DNA of 64,000 bases from Eucommia ulmoides (taxonomy: Eukaryota > Streptophyta > Magnoliopsida > Garryales > Eucommiaceae), in contig CM028335.1 of NCBI GenBank assembly GCA_016647705.1, positions 2,294,001-2,358,000 on the forward strand, given 5' to 3'. Position numbers and translations under genes: made by a program. The stretch's first letter is position 1; every line of letters starts with the position of its first letter. Shown piece after piece: positions 1-12,400 of this stretch. Below the pieces are notes generated by a model. The model saw only the letters and a list, made by a program, of their open reading frames with translations, made no database searches and was not told the origin of the DNA.

Positions 1-1290
1 TATTTATAGTTTAATCCCTGATATAACATATATATGTTTTTTTATTTATACTTTAATCCCTCCTATAGCTATATCTATATATTTATTTATATTTTGATTT
101 GTATCAACTATTTATCGTTGTATTTTAATTATGGTTAAAAATATTTATTGTAACAATTTTTAGTTTTATGGTTTGATATTGTTTTTTGAAATTTATATTT
201 TATATTTAGTTATGTTATTGTTTATATATAAAAAACAACGGTCCACATTTTTGCAGTTTTGTTTTTTTTTTAAATTGAAAAATCTTAAATGGTTTTGCGG
301 TTTCCGTTTTGGTTTTGTATAAATTTAAATGGTTCAGTTTTAAAACTATTTAAAAAAATACCGATGGTTTTGGTTGCGGTTTTAATTTGGTATATGTCTA
401 ACGGTTTTAGTTTTGATTTTATATGAAATTGGACCGAAACAGAACCACCGACATCCCTACTCATTTTTAGTAAAAAATTATTAAACATGGTTTTATTTTT
501 GTGGTGGAAAACGTCTTAGATTTGGTCGAGTAATGAAATAAAAAAAATATTTCATAAAAAAAAAAATCACATACTGAACACAATTCATTTTTATTCTAAA
601 ATTATTAAACGCGTTTTTAATTTTGTGGGATTGAAACAAATGCAAAATTTGAAGGACCAAATATGCAATTTGACCAACCTCAAGGTCCGTATAGACATCC
701 CCTCCATACTCTAGGGGATCAAAATGTAATTGTCCCCAATTAATTGCCAAACTTTCCGGGATGAATACTAGATTGACACGTGGCATTAACGTGGCATTAT
801 CCTGTCCATTTAAAATGTTGACTTTTCATTTATGGGCCTGACTTAAAATTTTTAAACTGGGCCACTTAATGGGCTTTATAGGAGACGAAGGTTTTAGTAA
901 TTTGATTTTTATTTGTGTATTACTTCCCATGTTAGACACCTGTATATGTATAATATTAATTACATATTACAAATTATATCTACTTATGTAATATTCGTTA
1001 TATTCAACAGATATTTTATACACAAGTTAAATACAGATGATTGTAAGAGTGCAACGTGTGTATTGGACCTTTTACAATGCGTGTATTGAGCCTTCATTTT
1101 TTTTAAGGGTTAATTGGCCGGAAGTCTAAAAAATAGATCTAATTTTAAAAAAAGTCCCGCTTAAGATGTAAGTTTTGATTTAATCCCTTAAATTAGATTT
1201 CGCTTGAGTTTTAGTCCAGCATTACCGGGATTGTAAGGAGAACTTGGTGAGTAAATTCGATTTTATAATGAATATTAATTACATGTAACG
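1..1290. other. AT-rich intergenic DNA, no gene seen
   Basis: Very AT-rich sequence with short, biased reading frames and no recognisable protein. Around 600-780 it carries wording typical of degenerate plant repeats (alternating 'ggaccaaatatgc' and 'ggggatcaaaatg' phrases). Around 940-1290 there are repeated motifs of the type 'attacatat...ttgtgtaatatt' that recur at 1970-2070 and 2750-2820, so the flanks of the MITEs next door look like an older, diverged repeat. Confidence 0.5.
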
Positions 1291-1297
1291 AATATTA

Positions 1298-1965
1298 GGG
1301 CATGTTTGATAACCACTTAAAAATTAAGTGCTGAAAATTTAAGTACTTAATTTTAAGTGCTGAAAATATTAGAAGGTTATTTGATAAAATTCTACTGAAA
1401 ATTTAAGTGCTGAATTTTTTTTTGTTTGATAAGTACAAAATTTATATGCTAAAAATTGTTTAATTTACATAACTACCTTTGAATCAAGATAATATGGAGT
1501 GAAAAAACAATTGAGACCAAAATAATAAAATTAAGTGCCATTATAAAATATATATATATTAAAAGTAAAAATTAACCAAAAAATATATAATATTTTGTAT
1601 TTTTTATGCAGTTTAATTGCTTAAATTAATTATAACAATAATTTAAATATAAAATAAAATTAAAACCCTAAAATAATTCAAAGTTAATCTAATTTTTTTT
1701 AAACCTAACCCTAATTAAACCTTCATAGGGAATCAAGAGTAAAATAGTCAAAACATATTTTTTTAAGTGAAAAATAATGGAGTGCATTAAGCAAAATGAA
1801 ATAAGTGAAGGGGTCTTGACTTAATTTTTTACTCACATTTTGACTTAATTTTTAAGTTAACTTAATTAATTAAATGATACTAATTACATTTATCAAACAA
1901 ACTTAATTAATTAAGTACTTAATATAATTAGTTTTAAACACTTATTTTTTTTATCAAACATGCCC
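1298..1965. mobile_element. MITE copy 1 (family M1), PIF/Harbinger-like
   Basis: A 668-bp non-coding element bounded by terminal inverted repeats: GGGCATGTTTGATAA at the left and its complement ending at 1965. It is flanked by TTA on the left and TAA on the right, so the target duplication is imperfect or only TA. The interior is AT-rich with repeated 'cttaattaattaagtactt' motifs and no transposase. The element at 2073-2745 is the same sequence in reverse complement. Confidence 0.75.
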
Positions 1966-2072
1966 TAAGTACATATTATAATTACATATATCTGTGTAAT
2001 ATTTATGACATTTAACAAATATTGGACACAAAAATTAGTTTAATATTAGTTACATATGTTTGTGTACATTTA

Positions 2073-2745
2073 GGACATGTTTGATAAAAAAAATAAAATA
2101 AGTGCTTAAAACTGATTATATTAAGTACTTAATTAATTAAGTTGGTTGGATAAATACAATTAGTATTACTTAATTAATTAAATTAACTTAAAAATTAAGT
2201 CAAAATGTGAGTGAAAAATTAAGTCAATGCCCCTTCACTTATTTCATTTTGCTTAATGCACTCTATTATTTTTCACTTAAAAAAAATTATGTTTTAACCA
2301 TTTTACCCTTGATCCCCTACGAGGGTTTAATTAGGATTAGGTTTAATGAGAATTGAATTATTTTAGGGTTTTGATTTTATTTTATATTTAAATTATTGTT
2401 ATAATTTAATTTAAGCAATCAAACTGCATAAAAAATACATAATATTATATATTTTTGGGTAAATTTTTACTTTTAATTTTAATATATATATATTTTTTTT
2501 AAAATGTTGATTTTATTATTTTGGTTTCAATTTTTTTTTTCTCTATATTATCTTGATTCAAAGATAGTTATGTAAATTAAACAATTTTTAGCATACAAAT
2601 TTTGTACTTATCAAACAATAAAAAAAAATTCAACACTTAAATTTTCAGCACAATTTTATCAAATAACCTTATGATATTTTTAACACTTAAAATTAAATAT
2701 TTAAATTTTCAGCACTTAGTTTTTAAGTAGTTATCAAACATGCTC
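2073..2745. mobile_element. MITE copy 2 (family M1), inverted relative to copy 1
   Basis: A 673-bp element that is the reverse complement of the copy at 1298-1965 with scattered substitutions. Here the target duplication is clean: TTA at 2070-2072 and 2746-2748. This supports assignment to the PIF/Harbinger (Tourist) type. There is no coding capacity. The two copies are only about 107 bp apart. Confidence 0.8.
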
Positions 2746-2989
2746 TTAGTTACCTATTATTGATTATATGTATTTTGTATGATTTTTGTTATATCTAATA
2801 AAATTTTATACAAAAATTAATTATATGTTCAAAAATACATACAAAAGTTGTTAGACGTAACCGCGTATATATGCACGCACGCACGCAACTAAGACATTGC
2901 AAATTGCAATTGCGTATGGGAGGAGACTTGCGACCCTTGGGCCTTACCAGGAGTCGATTTCATGTGATACACAGTTAACGGGGAAGTTG

Positions 2990-3061
2990 TGGTGAGAGAG
3001 AGAGAGAGATCCAGTTGAACTTCACAAAGATAGTAATTGCTGAATCTTTTACGGATTCGAG
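2990..3061 (+). promoter_or_regulatory. GA-rich leader of the first gene
   Basis: A (GA)n run at about 2995-3009 lies shortly upstream of the ATG at 3062. GA/CT-rich leaders are common in plant 5' untranslated regions. The transcription start itself cannot be placed from sequence alone. Confidence 0.4.
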
Positions 3062-5540
3062 ATGGATATCCGGCTCAGAATCGGAAGCCTATCGCCGGAA
3101 AGTTTGCGGTCGAGTTTTAGATCTCAGAAATTGCTCAAACCGCGCTGTTCGAAAAATGACTCCGATCAACAGCCCCGATCGAACGGCGACGGCAACGACA
3201 AGAACAGAGGTAATTCTTCTTGTTTCTGAATTTTCTCTTGGAGATTATGCGATTGTTGCGATTCTGTGCGTAATTTCATATCGATTGATTCGTTTGACGA
3301 TTTGAATTTGCTTGAGAGAAGTACTGGTAATTTGACGTGAAATTCAGTGTTTTAGTCTTATAAAATTGGAGATTCGAATTGGAATTGAAAATGATTACAT
3401 ATGCGTTTCGAATGCCAATTTCATCATTTCAATTACGTGCTTTCGAACGCTTCATGAATGGAAAAAAAAATCTGTGGAGATTATTGGAGAATTATGGAAG
3501 TATGGGAGCTATTAGATTAATCTTTCTTTGCTTTTGTTCTAAGAATTTGAATATGTGCTTGAAATTATGTTGATCTAATCTTAGTTGTTTAGAATTGGTT
3601 TAGCTGAAGATTTTGCACTACAATTAGAACTCAGAAAACAACACTTTTTAGCACTAAATCCACCAATTAATTAGAAGATTATAGTAAATTCAATCTCACC
3701 ACATTGTAAATCTCCCTTTACATTAGAACATCCCTTTGAATATGGTTGAACATTATCCTCTCTCTACTTTAATATAGCATAAATTAGGGGTTTTGACACT
3801 TTGCACCCTTGAATTTTGAACATTGTCTCACTTATGTCCCTGTAATCTCAATTTGAACACATACACCCTAAAATTTCCTAATCGTCCTTCTTCAGTCCAA
3901 ATTCTTAAACCCGTTACAATTTTGACCGTAACCGGTCACGTGCCATGCACTATATCGTTTTTAAGTGGTTTAATGGACACTTTCAGACTCTTTCATGAGT
4001 GTTTGAGTGGGGACGAGAATGGGAAAAAAGGCCAAAAATACCCATAATTAATGAGTGTTTGATGGACGTGACTGTTTACCATCCAAAATTATATCGTAAA
4101 TAATGATTTGGACTAAAGCGGGATGATTAGGAAACTTCACGGCAATATGTGTTCAAATGAAAACCAGAAGGACCAATAAGAGGTAGTAGTCAAACTTCAA
4201 GGATGTGAAGTGTGAAAAAAAAATATGGAGGAGCATACTAAAGACTCCATTCAACCCCCTTTCTCCAATTGCTGAACTTGAATCCTGAAATGCATTTAAA
4301 AAGAAATTTTGAATTTCCACTAAAATACCATTTCTCTTGTTGCATAATACACATTTGAGGATCAATTTGATGTTCAAATTCCTTTCTAAATAAGGAAATC
4401 ACATAATGAGGTTCAACCTAGGCTAATCAACAATGTTTTTGTGTCATTTTGATGCAATGAAATAAAATAACTTATGGTTCGTTTGGTGGTCTAAATTATC
4501 CTATTTTATGAATTATCTTATTTTTTGATGAAGTTATTTGTATATTTCTCCATTTACCGATGATTTAATCAAATTTACTTATTATCTATTTGAACAAAGA
4601 AACAAACGTACAATTATTTAAATTTAGTTGAATTTTAAACTATCATGGGAACTAAAATGATTAATTAGTTAATTTGTACCCCTAAAGTTTGAGTACAATC
4701 TCACTTTGGTCCTCATGGTTTCAATTTGAACATATAACACCGTAAAGTTTCTTAAAAATTCCACTACAGTCGAGGTCATTATTTCTATTACAATTTTGGA
4801 CAAAAAAGTTACATGTTGTGTACCTAACTATTTTCAAGAGGCTTTATGAGCAATTCAATCCTCCTCCTTCCCTATCATTTTCTTTCTTGCTCAAATACTC
4901 AGAAATATACATATAGCATTATATGTGTGTAAGCACGTGCGCGCTCTGTTTTGTAGAAAAATTGTAAGGTGAAATGAAAAGGTTAGAAATGCCTATAAGG
5001 TCTCCTTAGTAATAGTTGGGTACACGGCAATTGATTATTTGTTGTCTAAAATTGTAATGGAGTTTTTTTATTTGGATTGAAGTGTGACATAGATCATGGA
5101 ACTTCAAGGTGTGGTGTGTTCAAATTAAAACCATAGGGACCAAAGTGACATAATAGTCAAACTTCAGGATTGCACAGTGTCAAAACCCCTTGACTAGTTA
5201 AAAAACAATACAATTTGCGAATTGAAGGACAACCAAACGAGCCCTTAGTCAATGGCATATTCGTTTGTTCTTTCTTTTCTCATCGACAGATTGGGACAAG
5301 GCATGGTCGAGCTTCAAGAAGCAAGGTAAAAAAACGATGTTCTCTCAATTCTCTCCAAACAAGTACGTTAGTTGGAATCCTAGGCCTTCCAACTACCCGT
5401 TGTCTGAAGAAGTCGATCCGATAAAGAGAGCGGAGCGTTCTAACCTCATGTTATGGACGAGTCCTAGGTTTACGCTTGGGGGAGCTATCGTTATCGTTAC
5501 TTTTCTTTTGGTCTACACCATTCTTGCTCCGATCAAGTGA
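3062..5540 (+). CDS. Two-exon gene for a small, probably plastid, single-span membrane protein
   Basis: Exons 3062-3209 and 5290-5540 join with GT-AG borders (AACAGAG|GTAATT and CATCGACAG|ATTGGG) to a 132-residue open frame ending in TGA. Residues 1-49 are rich in Ser, Arg and Lys and poor in acidic residues at the start (MDIRLRIGSLSPESLRSSF), as in a plastid transit peptide. A soluble segment follows (DWDKAWSSFKKQGKK, then a Pro/Ser-rich stretch with PLSEEVDPIKR). One hydrophobic helix at about residues 110-130 ends three residues from the C-terminus. From memory the C-terminal half resembles an uncharacterised conserved plant protein family, but I cannot name a function. The ATG at 3062 is chosen because it is in frame with exon 2 and gives the targeting-like N-terminus. 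The 2,080-bp intron is long because MITEs have entered it. Confidence 0.85.
3790..4215. mobile_element. Long-terminal-inverted-repeat MITE (family M2) in intron 1
   Basis: The left end (gggttttgacactttgcaccc, then 'tcaatttgaacacatacacc') is mirrored at the right end ('gtgttcaaatgaaaacc' and 'gtcaaacttcaaggatgtgaagtgt') as a diverged inverted repeat of roughly 120 bp per arm. There is no coding capacity. Exact borders and the target duplication are not clear. A relative sits at about 4675-5195 in the same intron. Confidence 0.5.
4475..5244. mobile_element. MITE of family M3 (TSD TTA), interrupted by an M2 copy
   Basis: TTA at 4472-4474 and 5245-5247 flank ends reading TGGTTCGTTTGGTGG and CCAAACGAGCCC. 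The outer sequence ('tattttatgaattatctt', 'tttctccatttac', 'caatttgcgaattgaaggacaacc') matches the M3 copies at 59692-60023 and about 61050-61358. The middle (about 4675-5195) is an unrelated inverted-repeat element like that at 3790-4215, so this is a nested insertion inside intron 1 of the membrane-protein gene. Confidence 0.65.
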
Positions 5541-7580
5541 AAGATTGGTCTTCTTAGGTTAGGTACCGTTTGGTTTCGTCAAAAAAGAAAAAGAAAAGTA
5601 AGTTTATGTGGGTTCATTTTTTATTTTGATTCTGAAACTCCGATTTCTTACAACCAAACAGTACCTTCGTTATTAGTGAAACCGGTATTTTATGTTTACT
5701 TTTATTTTTATGAAAAATTTGTAATATTGCATTTAGTAAGAATGTGATTATATGTTGATAAGGCACTTATTATGTATTCAAATTTATCATAAGATGTAAC
5801 CAAATATTCATATACCAAATGACACCTTGTGTTTGGGTAAGAGAATTGGGGGAAGGATTTCACTTAAAAAGGGAATTGGGTTTAATTTTCGGTAGAGAGC
5901 TCGACAGTTACCGTATCTAAGATTTGGGCTCAATTTGGAAAGCCGGCTATTGCTCACCGGAGTTTGCCATAGTTCGTCGAAGGTCGCCGATGACGACGGA
6001 GTTGAGGATTTCGTTGAAATGATGAAGATGATGACGATGGAGCTGAGGATTTCGTTGATGACGATGAAGCTAAAGTTTTCGGTATAATTATATTATTTTA
6101 ATTTTTAATATAAAATTATATTGCTAAAAGAAATAAATAGGCATAGAAATAATATTATTAAAATTATGTCATTAAATTATTAAAATAAAAATTATATTAT
6201 CAATATTTTTTAAAATTATTTTATTAAAATTATATTACTAAAATATGTATAAAAATAATATTATTAAAATAATACTATTTTTTTATATTTTTATTATTAA
6301 AATTTTAATGAATTTTCACAATGCTTATAAATATTTGTCAATTTTAAAAATAAAATTGTGAAATTATACAATCAATTTTATTTTATTTTTATCTAAAATA
6401 GTTATCAAAATAAGAAATTTGCAAAAAAATGAATTTTTAATTATGTATTAAATTAAAATTCACTAAAAGGAAGTTAAGTTATAATTTTTAAAAAATTCAC
6501 GATGTTGAGTTTTTTTTTTTATAAAATTGGTAAAATCATATATTTTCCGTGAACTAACCTTTCTAAATTTCATGATTTTGGGTTTTTCATAAAAGTTACA
6601 AAATCGATTTTTTTTGTTGAGTTATTTTTTTTTTAAAATTTTACGATTTTTAATTTTTCATAAAAATGATGTGATCAAACTTTTTCAGTGTTGTAGAATT
6701 TTTAAAAAACATTAAAAAAATATGTAATTCAATTTATTAATCAAAAGCAATACAATATTTATTAAAAAAATACGAAATTAATCTCTCATGAAATTAAAGA
6801 CTTTTTACCATCAAGATTAAACAACGTAATTGTTTAAAACATAAATAAATAAAAAATATTTACACCAACACCACGGATCGTTGCACACCACATGGCCACC
6901 TCTGTCGCACCCCATCTCCTACGAGGGACGACTTATGGATCCTAACGTATATTGTAACTCATAAACCACTAGGTCGTTCAAGGTGGGGTAAAAAAATGTC
7001 TCATTGTCTTCTGCTTTCGTTCTCGTTGTCACTATATCTTCACTCACTTCCAAAATCACGGTCTCCTTGATCGGAAAACTATTCACTAGAGCTCGTGCAA
7101 CTTTCAAATCATGCAAGAGATTTTCGACATCCTCCATCTACGACATTTCGATCAATTGGCTCAACATGGACCGATAAGCTTTGAATTTGAGCGGCAGTCG
7201 AATTTGAAGGTTATCAACTTCAATCTCTCTCTCTCTCCATCATAAAACTATAACAACCGATCTGCTCTCGCTCTCTCTCTTCATTCCAGACAGTGATTTG
7301 GTGAATATTCACACGATTTGTTTTTACTGATCTTAAGATTCTTTCAATGTTTTTTATTTGTTCTGAAAAATGGAGTGAACATTCACAAAAAAATGTACAT
7401 TCATAATGGGATTTTTTTTAATATTTTTTATTTATTCTGAAATATTTAGTGAATATTCACACCGAAGTGTACATTCATAAAGATTTTTTTTTTAATTAAA
7501 TGAGTGAAATATAGAGTAAACATTGATTGAAATATTTGAGTGAAATATTGAGTTGACATGGAGTGAAATATTGTTTTAAA
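5541..7580. other. AT-rich intergenic DNA
   Basis: The 3' flank of the membrane-protein gene, then low-complexity AT-rich sequence. 5880-6080 is a short GC-richer patch with 'gatgatgacgatgga' repeats. 6080-6800 is almost pure A/T runs. 6900-7140 has an open minus-strand stretch of about 70 codons with no recognisable similarity or splice context. I support no gene here. Confidence 0.5.
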
Positions 7581-7584
7581 ATAG

Positions 7585-7815
7585 GGTTAATTAAATTTTA
7601 TCCCCCTGTAATTTGACCGATTTGCATTTACCCCCTGTAGTTTAAAAATAGCCACTTACCGCCCCTAGTTAGATTTTCAAACCACTTACCCCCTGATATA
7701 GGGGGGTAAGTGCAATAAATATTTAACCACTGGAGAATAAGTGGTAATTTTCAAACTACAAGGAGATAAAGTGCAAATTGGTCAAACCATAGGGGATAAA
7801 GTGTTATTAACACTT
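7585..7815. mobile_element. Small inverted-repeat MITE-like element
   Basis: The left arm ('ttatccccctgtaatttgacc...gcatttaccccctgtagttt') is complementary, with mismatches, to the right arm ('aaactacaaggagataaagtgcaaattggtcaaacc...ggggataaagtg'). Arms of about 70 bp enclose a short centre, and there is no coding capacity. A target duplication could not be fixed. Confidence 0.55.
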
Positions 7816-9406
7816 TAAAATATTGAGTGAACATTCACACGAAAATGAACATTGAGTGAAATGTTATTGTATCTAACAGAATAACATTTTATGTAAATTA
7901 AAGAAAAATGATGGTCAAAGAAGAATAATTATTTCTAAAAATATATTTGGGGACTGAAAACTTAATTAAAATATTAATAGTTCTTTATATAGTTTTTCAA
8001 TGTTTGAGATTAAATAATAAACTTTCCTTAATAGAAAATATAAAAATAATATATAGTTTATACCACCTACCTCCCCTGTTTTTTTTATCGTTAACTAGAT
8101 GTCTCCCCTCCTGTCATTTTATAAATACCGGTCACTCTTTTTTATCAACTATTTCTCGTAAAAGTACATAAATAAATGTTTGTCTCTTACTTTTAAAAAA
8201 TAAATAAATTATATATTCTTTTTTTTTAAAAAAAATTCACTAACACCCATTTATTTTTAAAATTATATTTTAAACTCTTAATTTTTAAGTAATTATATTT
8301 ATCTCCCACCCCATTCCACCCTACCCACCCACCACCACCGCCATCACCCCATCCACTGCCGCCACCCCCATCCCCATCGAAAGTTTCTAACAGCCGCCGC
8401 AACTTTCAAGTCTTCCCAACTAATTCAGAGCTCCCAAATCAACTCTGTCACCGTCAACGACAACCAGAGATACACGTTCCAATCCCCACATCTCCTCCTC
8501 CAAAAAACAGAACAGAGACCGTTCGATTCAACTCCCGTTCTGACCGCTGTCTTTGCTTCCTCTGCAAACCAAAAACCACCAAAGGCGTTGTTGTTGGCAT
8601 TGATTTGTCCCTCAATCTTCCGTATCCAATTTCTTACTATGTTCAACTCACCTCAAAGCTTCCTCCTCACCTCATGCATCTCTTGCTTTGTTCTTGACAC
8701 TAAACTGATTACAACCCTATTTTCTTGGCTCGAAAATCCTAATTTTCCAAATCTGATTCCCGTTGATGAGCCGTGTGCACCGGTGACAGGTGCCATCTGA
8801 TTATAAGCTCAATTTTGCATTGAAATGGCCATGAGACGATTGTCGTGATGAATTCAAGACTTCAAAAGTCAGGGTTTGTTGGATTAGGGTTGTGGTTTTA
8901 AATTATTGTATCTTTCAAACCTTTAAACAACTTCTTTGTGTAGACAAAAACGTTAATCAAACACCACCAGAGAAATCAAATATGTAAATTGACAAATCTC
9001 AGTGTCGATATAAACAACCACTCCGTACTTTAGCCACCAAAAATGTAATTTCCCCAAACATGAAAGATAAGGGTTGATAGCAACCCTTCATGATTCATCC
9101 AACATACATTTTTTTTCAATTCACACCAAGAACTAAAAATAATAAATAATAAAAACACACACATTGTCATTTTAGGGTATTAACATTAGATAGAGAAAAG
9201 AGAAAACCTTTTATCACACCCAATAGAAGATTAAAAGCATTTAGAATTTTGGGAAAAAAAATATAGGTGATTTCTAAACACAACCCCCCCAAAAAACAAA
9301 CTGTTACATATTAGTAACTTGTAAATGACAAGCTACAAAGTAAAGACACTCAAAATAAAAATAAAAAAAAAGATTTTTTGGAGGCGAAGAACAATCGGCG
9401 CTCAGC
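7816..9406. other. Intergenic DNA with one C-rich patch
   Basis: Mostly AT-rich. From 8300 to 8820 the sequence is unusually C-rich and has short open stretches in several frames (for example around 8425-8800). No frame shows a known motif or convincing splice sites, so I treat it as a possible decayed gene or element fragment. 8850-9400 is the downstream flank of the ADF gene and includes its 3' untranslated region. Confidence 0.4.
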
Positions 9407-12400
9407 TCAACTGGCTCGGCTTTTGATCACATCGAGATCCATCTCGGTTGGATCTGTTGCTTGCAACTCGACCTGAATCCCGTCGAGTTCCCTCTTGAAT
9501 CTATCCTTCGAGCTAGCGTAAATCATCTTGCTCCTAACCCTAGACGTGTCAGGACACCTTCGCAATAGCAACATTAAGTGTTAATAATTGGAGAAAATAA
9601 CGTTGTCTTCAAGTATTTTCGGCTTAAAAAAAAAAAAAACTTAGGCAACATTTGATAATGCTTATTACGTCTTTTTTAAAAATAATAATAATAGCTTAAC
9701 CACAAAATAAATTCAAGAATCAAACGCATGTTTACTAGTATAGTACTTATATCCTAGTATTATATAGATTATATCTTAGTATTATCCCTAGAAGTGACCT
9801 CTTAATCCAAAAAGAAAAACATGAATGTTTGAAAAAAGATCGGTGTAAAAGTCATAGTGCATAGATCTCCTTCAATGTTTATAATGTGAAAAACAACTAC
9901 TTTTTACTTTCTGGAAAAAAAAAAAAAAAAAATTCATATTTTTATTTTTATTTTTACACGTAATTTTTTGCTTAAAAACATAAAATGCTTAAAAAAAAGT
10001 CAAACAAACCGTATCTATCTATTTTTCCAATATATTTTAAGAGATCGATGAACTAAGATAATATTAAATATTATCTTAACTTCCGTGACACTTTTAATTT
10101 TTGCTTTTACTTTCAATTAAAAGTATCTTTTTTGTTCAATTAGCTTTTTTTTTTTATTATAAAAGGTACTTTAGTAAAAGTTTTACAATAGTCTCCTGGT
10201 GAAAAGTCCACAAAGTTTAAATTTACGTCGACACAATCCACTCGCTCATAGTAACTTCGCGAGAAGTCCTACACATCTAAAGGCACTGCAATATCCTGCA
10301 ATATCCCAAAATATCACAGTAATTTTCATATAGTGCAATGACTTTGGATTTCTCACAAATTTACTGCAGCGAGTGAATTGAGTGAATAGTTGATCATGAA
10401 AATTAGGACTCATACCAAAAAACCCAAAAACAAAACATTTAGGTAGTGTTTGGTTTCCTAGCAAAGGAGGCTCATAATTCGAATTAGAAATGAATGCATT
10501 TTCATTTCCAATTCCAAGGCTTAAATCTCTTCCTACCAAACACTACCTTAACTTTTAAGGGGAAGCGGTACTATATGTCACTATATATTTACCAAGCAAT
10601 GAAGAAGATCCTGCTTTTCTGGCAGTTCTCGGCGGTCACAAAGTCGAAATCGTAGACGGCGTAGCGGCACTCATCAGCAGGAAGACTGGCAGTGAAGTCC
10701 TCATAGCTTTGGGTTGGCTCACCGACCTTCTCCACAATCACTTGCTTCTGCTTCTCCTCAATCTTGTAAACAATGAAGCGGTAGGTTCTTTTCGCCTTCA
10801 GTTCCAAGAACCTTAACTTGCAATCATCGTGCACAGCCATACCAGATGCTGCGTTCGCCTGTGAAAACAATGATCATCGTCACAATAAGTTTCGTATAGC
10901 TTTCAAGAACGAATTTGATTTAGAAAATGGGTTTTTCAAGGCCCCGTTTGGTTACTGTTTTTGTTCCCTGATTCTTATTCACTCCCAAAATTTACTGTTT
11001 TTGTTCTCATCCCATCTCTATTTCAGTTTATTGGAAGTAGAAACAAAAAAACAAAAACGCTAACCAAATGTCACCCAAATCTCCTTTTTCAAGAGCAAAT
11101 AACTCACCCAAACGCCTTCGTTATCATCAACGGAACAAACTAATCAAATAGAACTTCGAATCTCAAAATGAATTGATGCAAACATGTAAAGCACAATTTA
11201 GACAGAAAAAAGAACAGAAAAAACACTCTTTTATGGTGCTTCAAGTATATAATCAACATCAGACACCTCAATCTCAGCAAAAGATTTGAATGCGCACTCA
11301 TATAGAAGCTCTAAATGAAATGAAAACCATTCACATATAAACCTATTGGGAGAGAATTTTTATGCGATGCGTGATCCAAACCTCATTTTGGAAAATTAAT
11401 ATCAGACTACAAGGACCCAAGAGGTGTTAGTTCGGTCGGCGACGGGAGGTGCTCATTTTCCTTGTCAACGAGGATTCGACTCTCTTAGGGCGCACTCTAG
11501 AAACTAAATCTTAAATTTAATCCTAAATTCACCAAGCTAATGTAGGGCAATGCGTTCTTAAGATCGTCTGGAGAGGTGATCAGTAGAGATGCGGACACAC
11601 CTTACCGTTTAATCAAAAAAAAAAAAATCAGACTAAAAGGGTATCTTGGGATTGTAGCCGTCTAAATTTGTCTTTTACAGCTGTTAGTTCATTTGATTTT
11701 CCAATGCATTTAGTGCAAAAATCAGTTCAGTCAATTGCGTGTTCACTGGATCCACCAGCACTAAACATATTTCTTCAATTTCTTGCGAAGATCAATCATG
11801 GAGTTTTTAGATTTCTTAGAAACAAACAGCCTATACTTGCATCAACCCAAAAAGATAACATCTAAAACTCAAATCAATCAGTAAAAAACATACGGATCGG
11901 ATCCACTGAATCTTCATCTACGGCATCAGTTGCAGCTAAAACGAACATGATTGCACTAACTTTAAGGATCTCCGACTAACAAAATTAGCAATAGATTTAG
12001 CATCAACACAATCAGATCTGAGGGCACACGTCGCGATAGAGAACCAGCTGATCGCGTGTGAGTTTTAGGCAAAATACTTGAAATTAAAGCAGAATTAGCT
12101 TCAATAATCAGATCGATCGCATACAGTCACAAAATTCAGGGATGAAAAACGAGATAATGATGGCAATCAAGCCCTAGCAAATGAAAATAATTTCTAAAAA
12201 AAAAATGAAGCAAAAACTAAAAGTGAAATTAAAGCAGAATTAGCTTCAATAATCAGATCGATCGCATACAGTCACAAAATTCAGAGACGAAAAAACGAGA
12301 TAATGATAGCAATCAAGCCCTAACAAATGAAAATAATTTCTAAAAAAAATGAAGCAAAAACTACAAGTGAAATTAAAGCAGAATTAGCTTCAATCATCGG

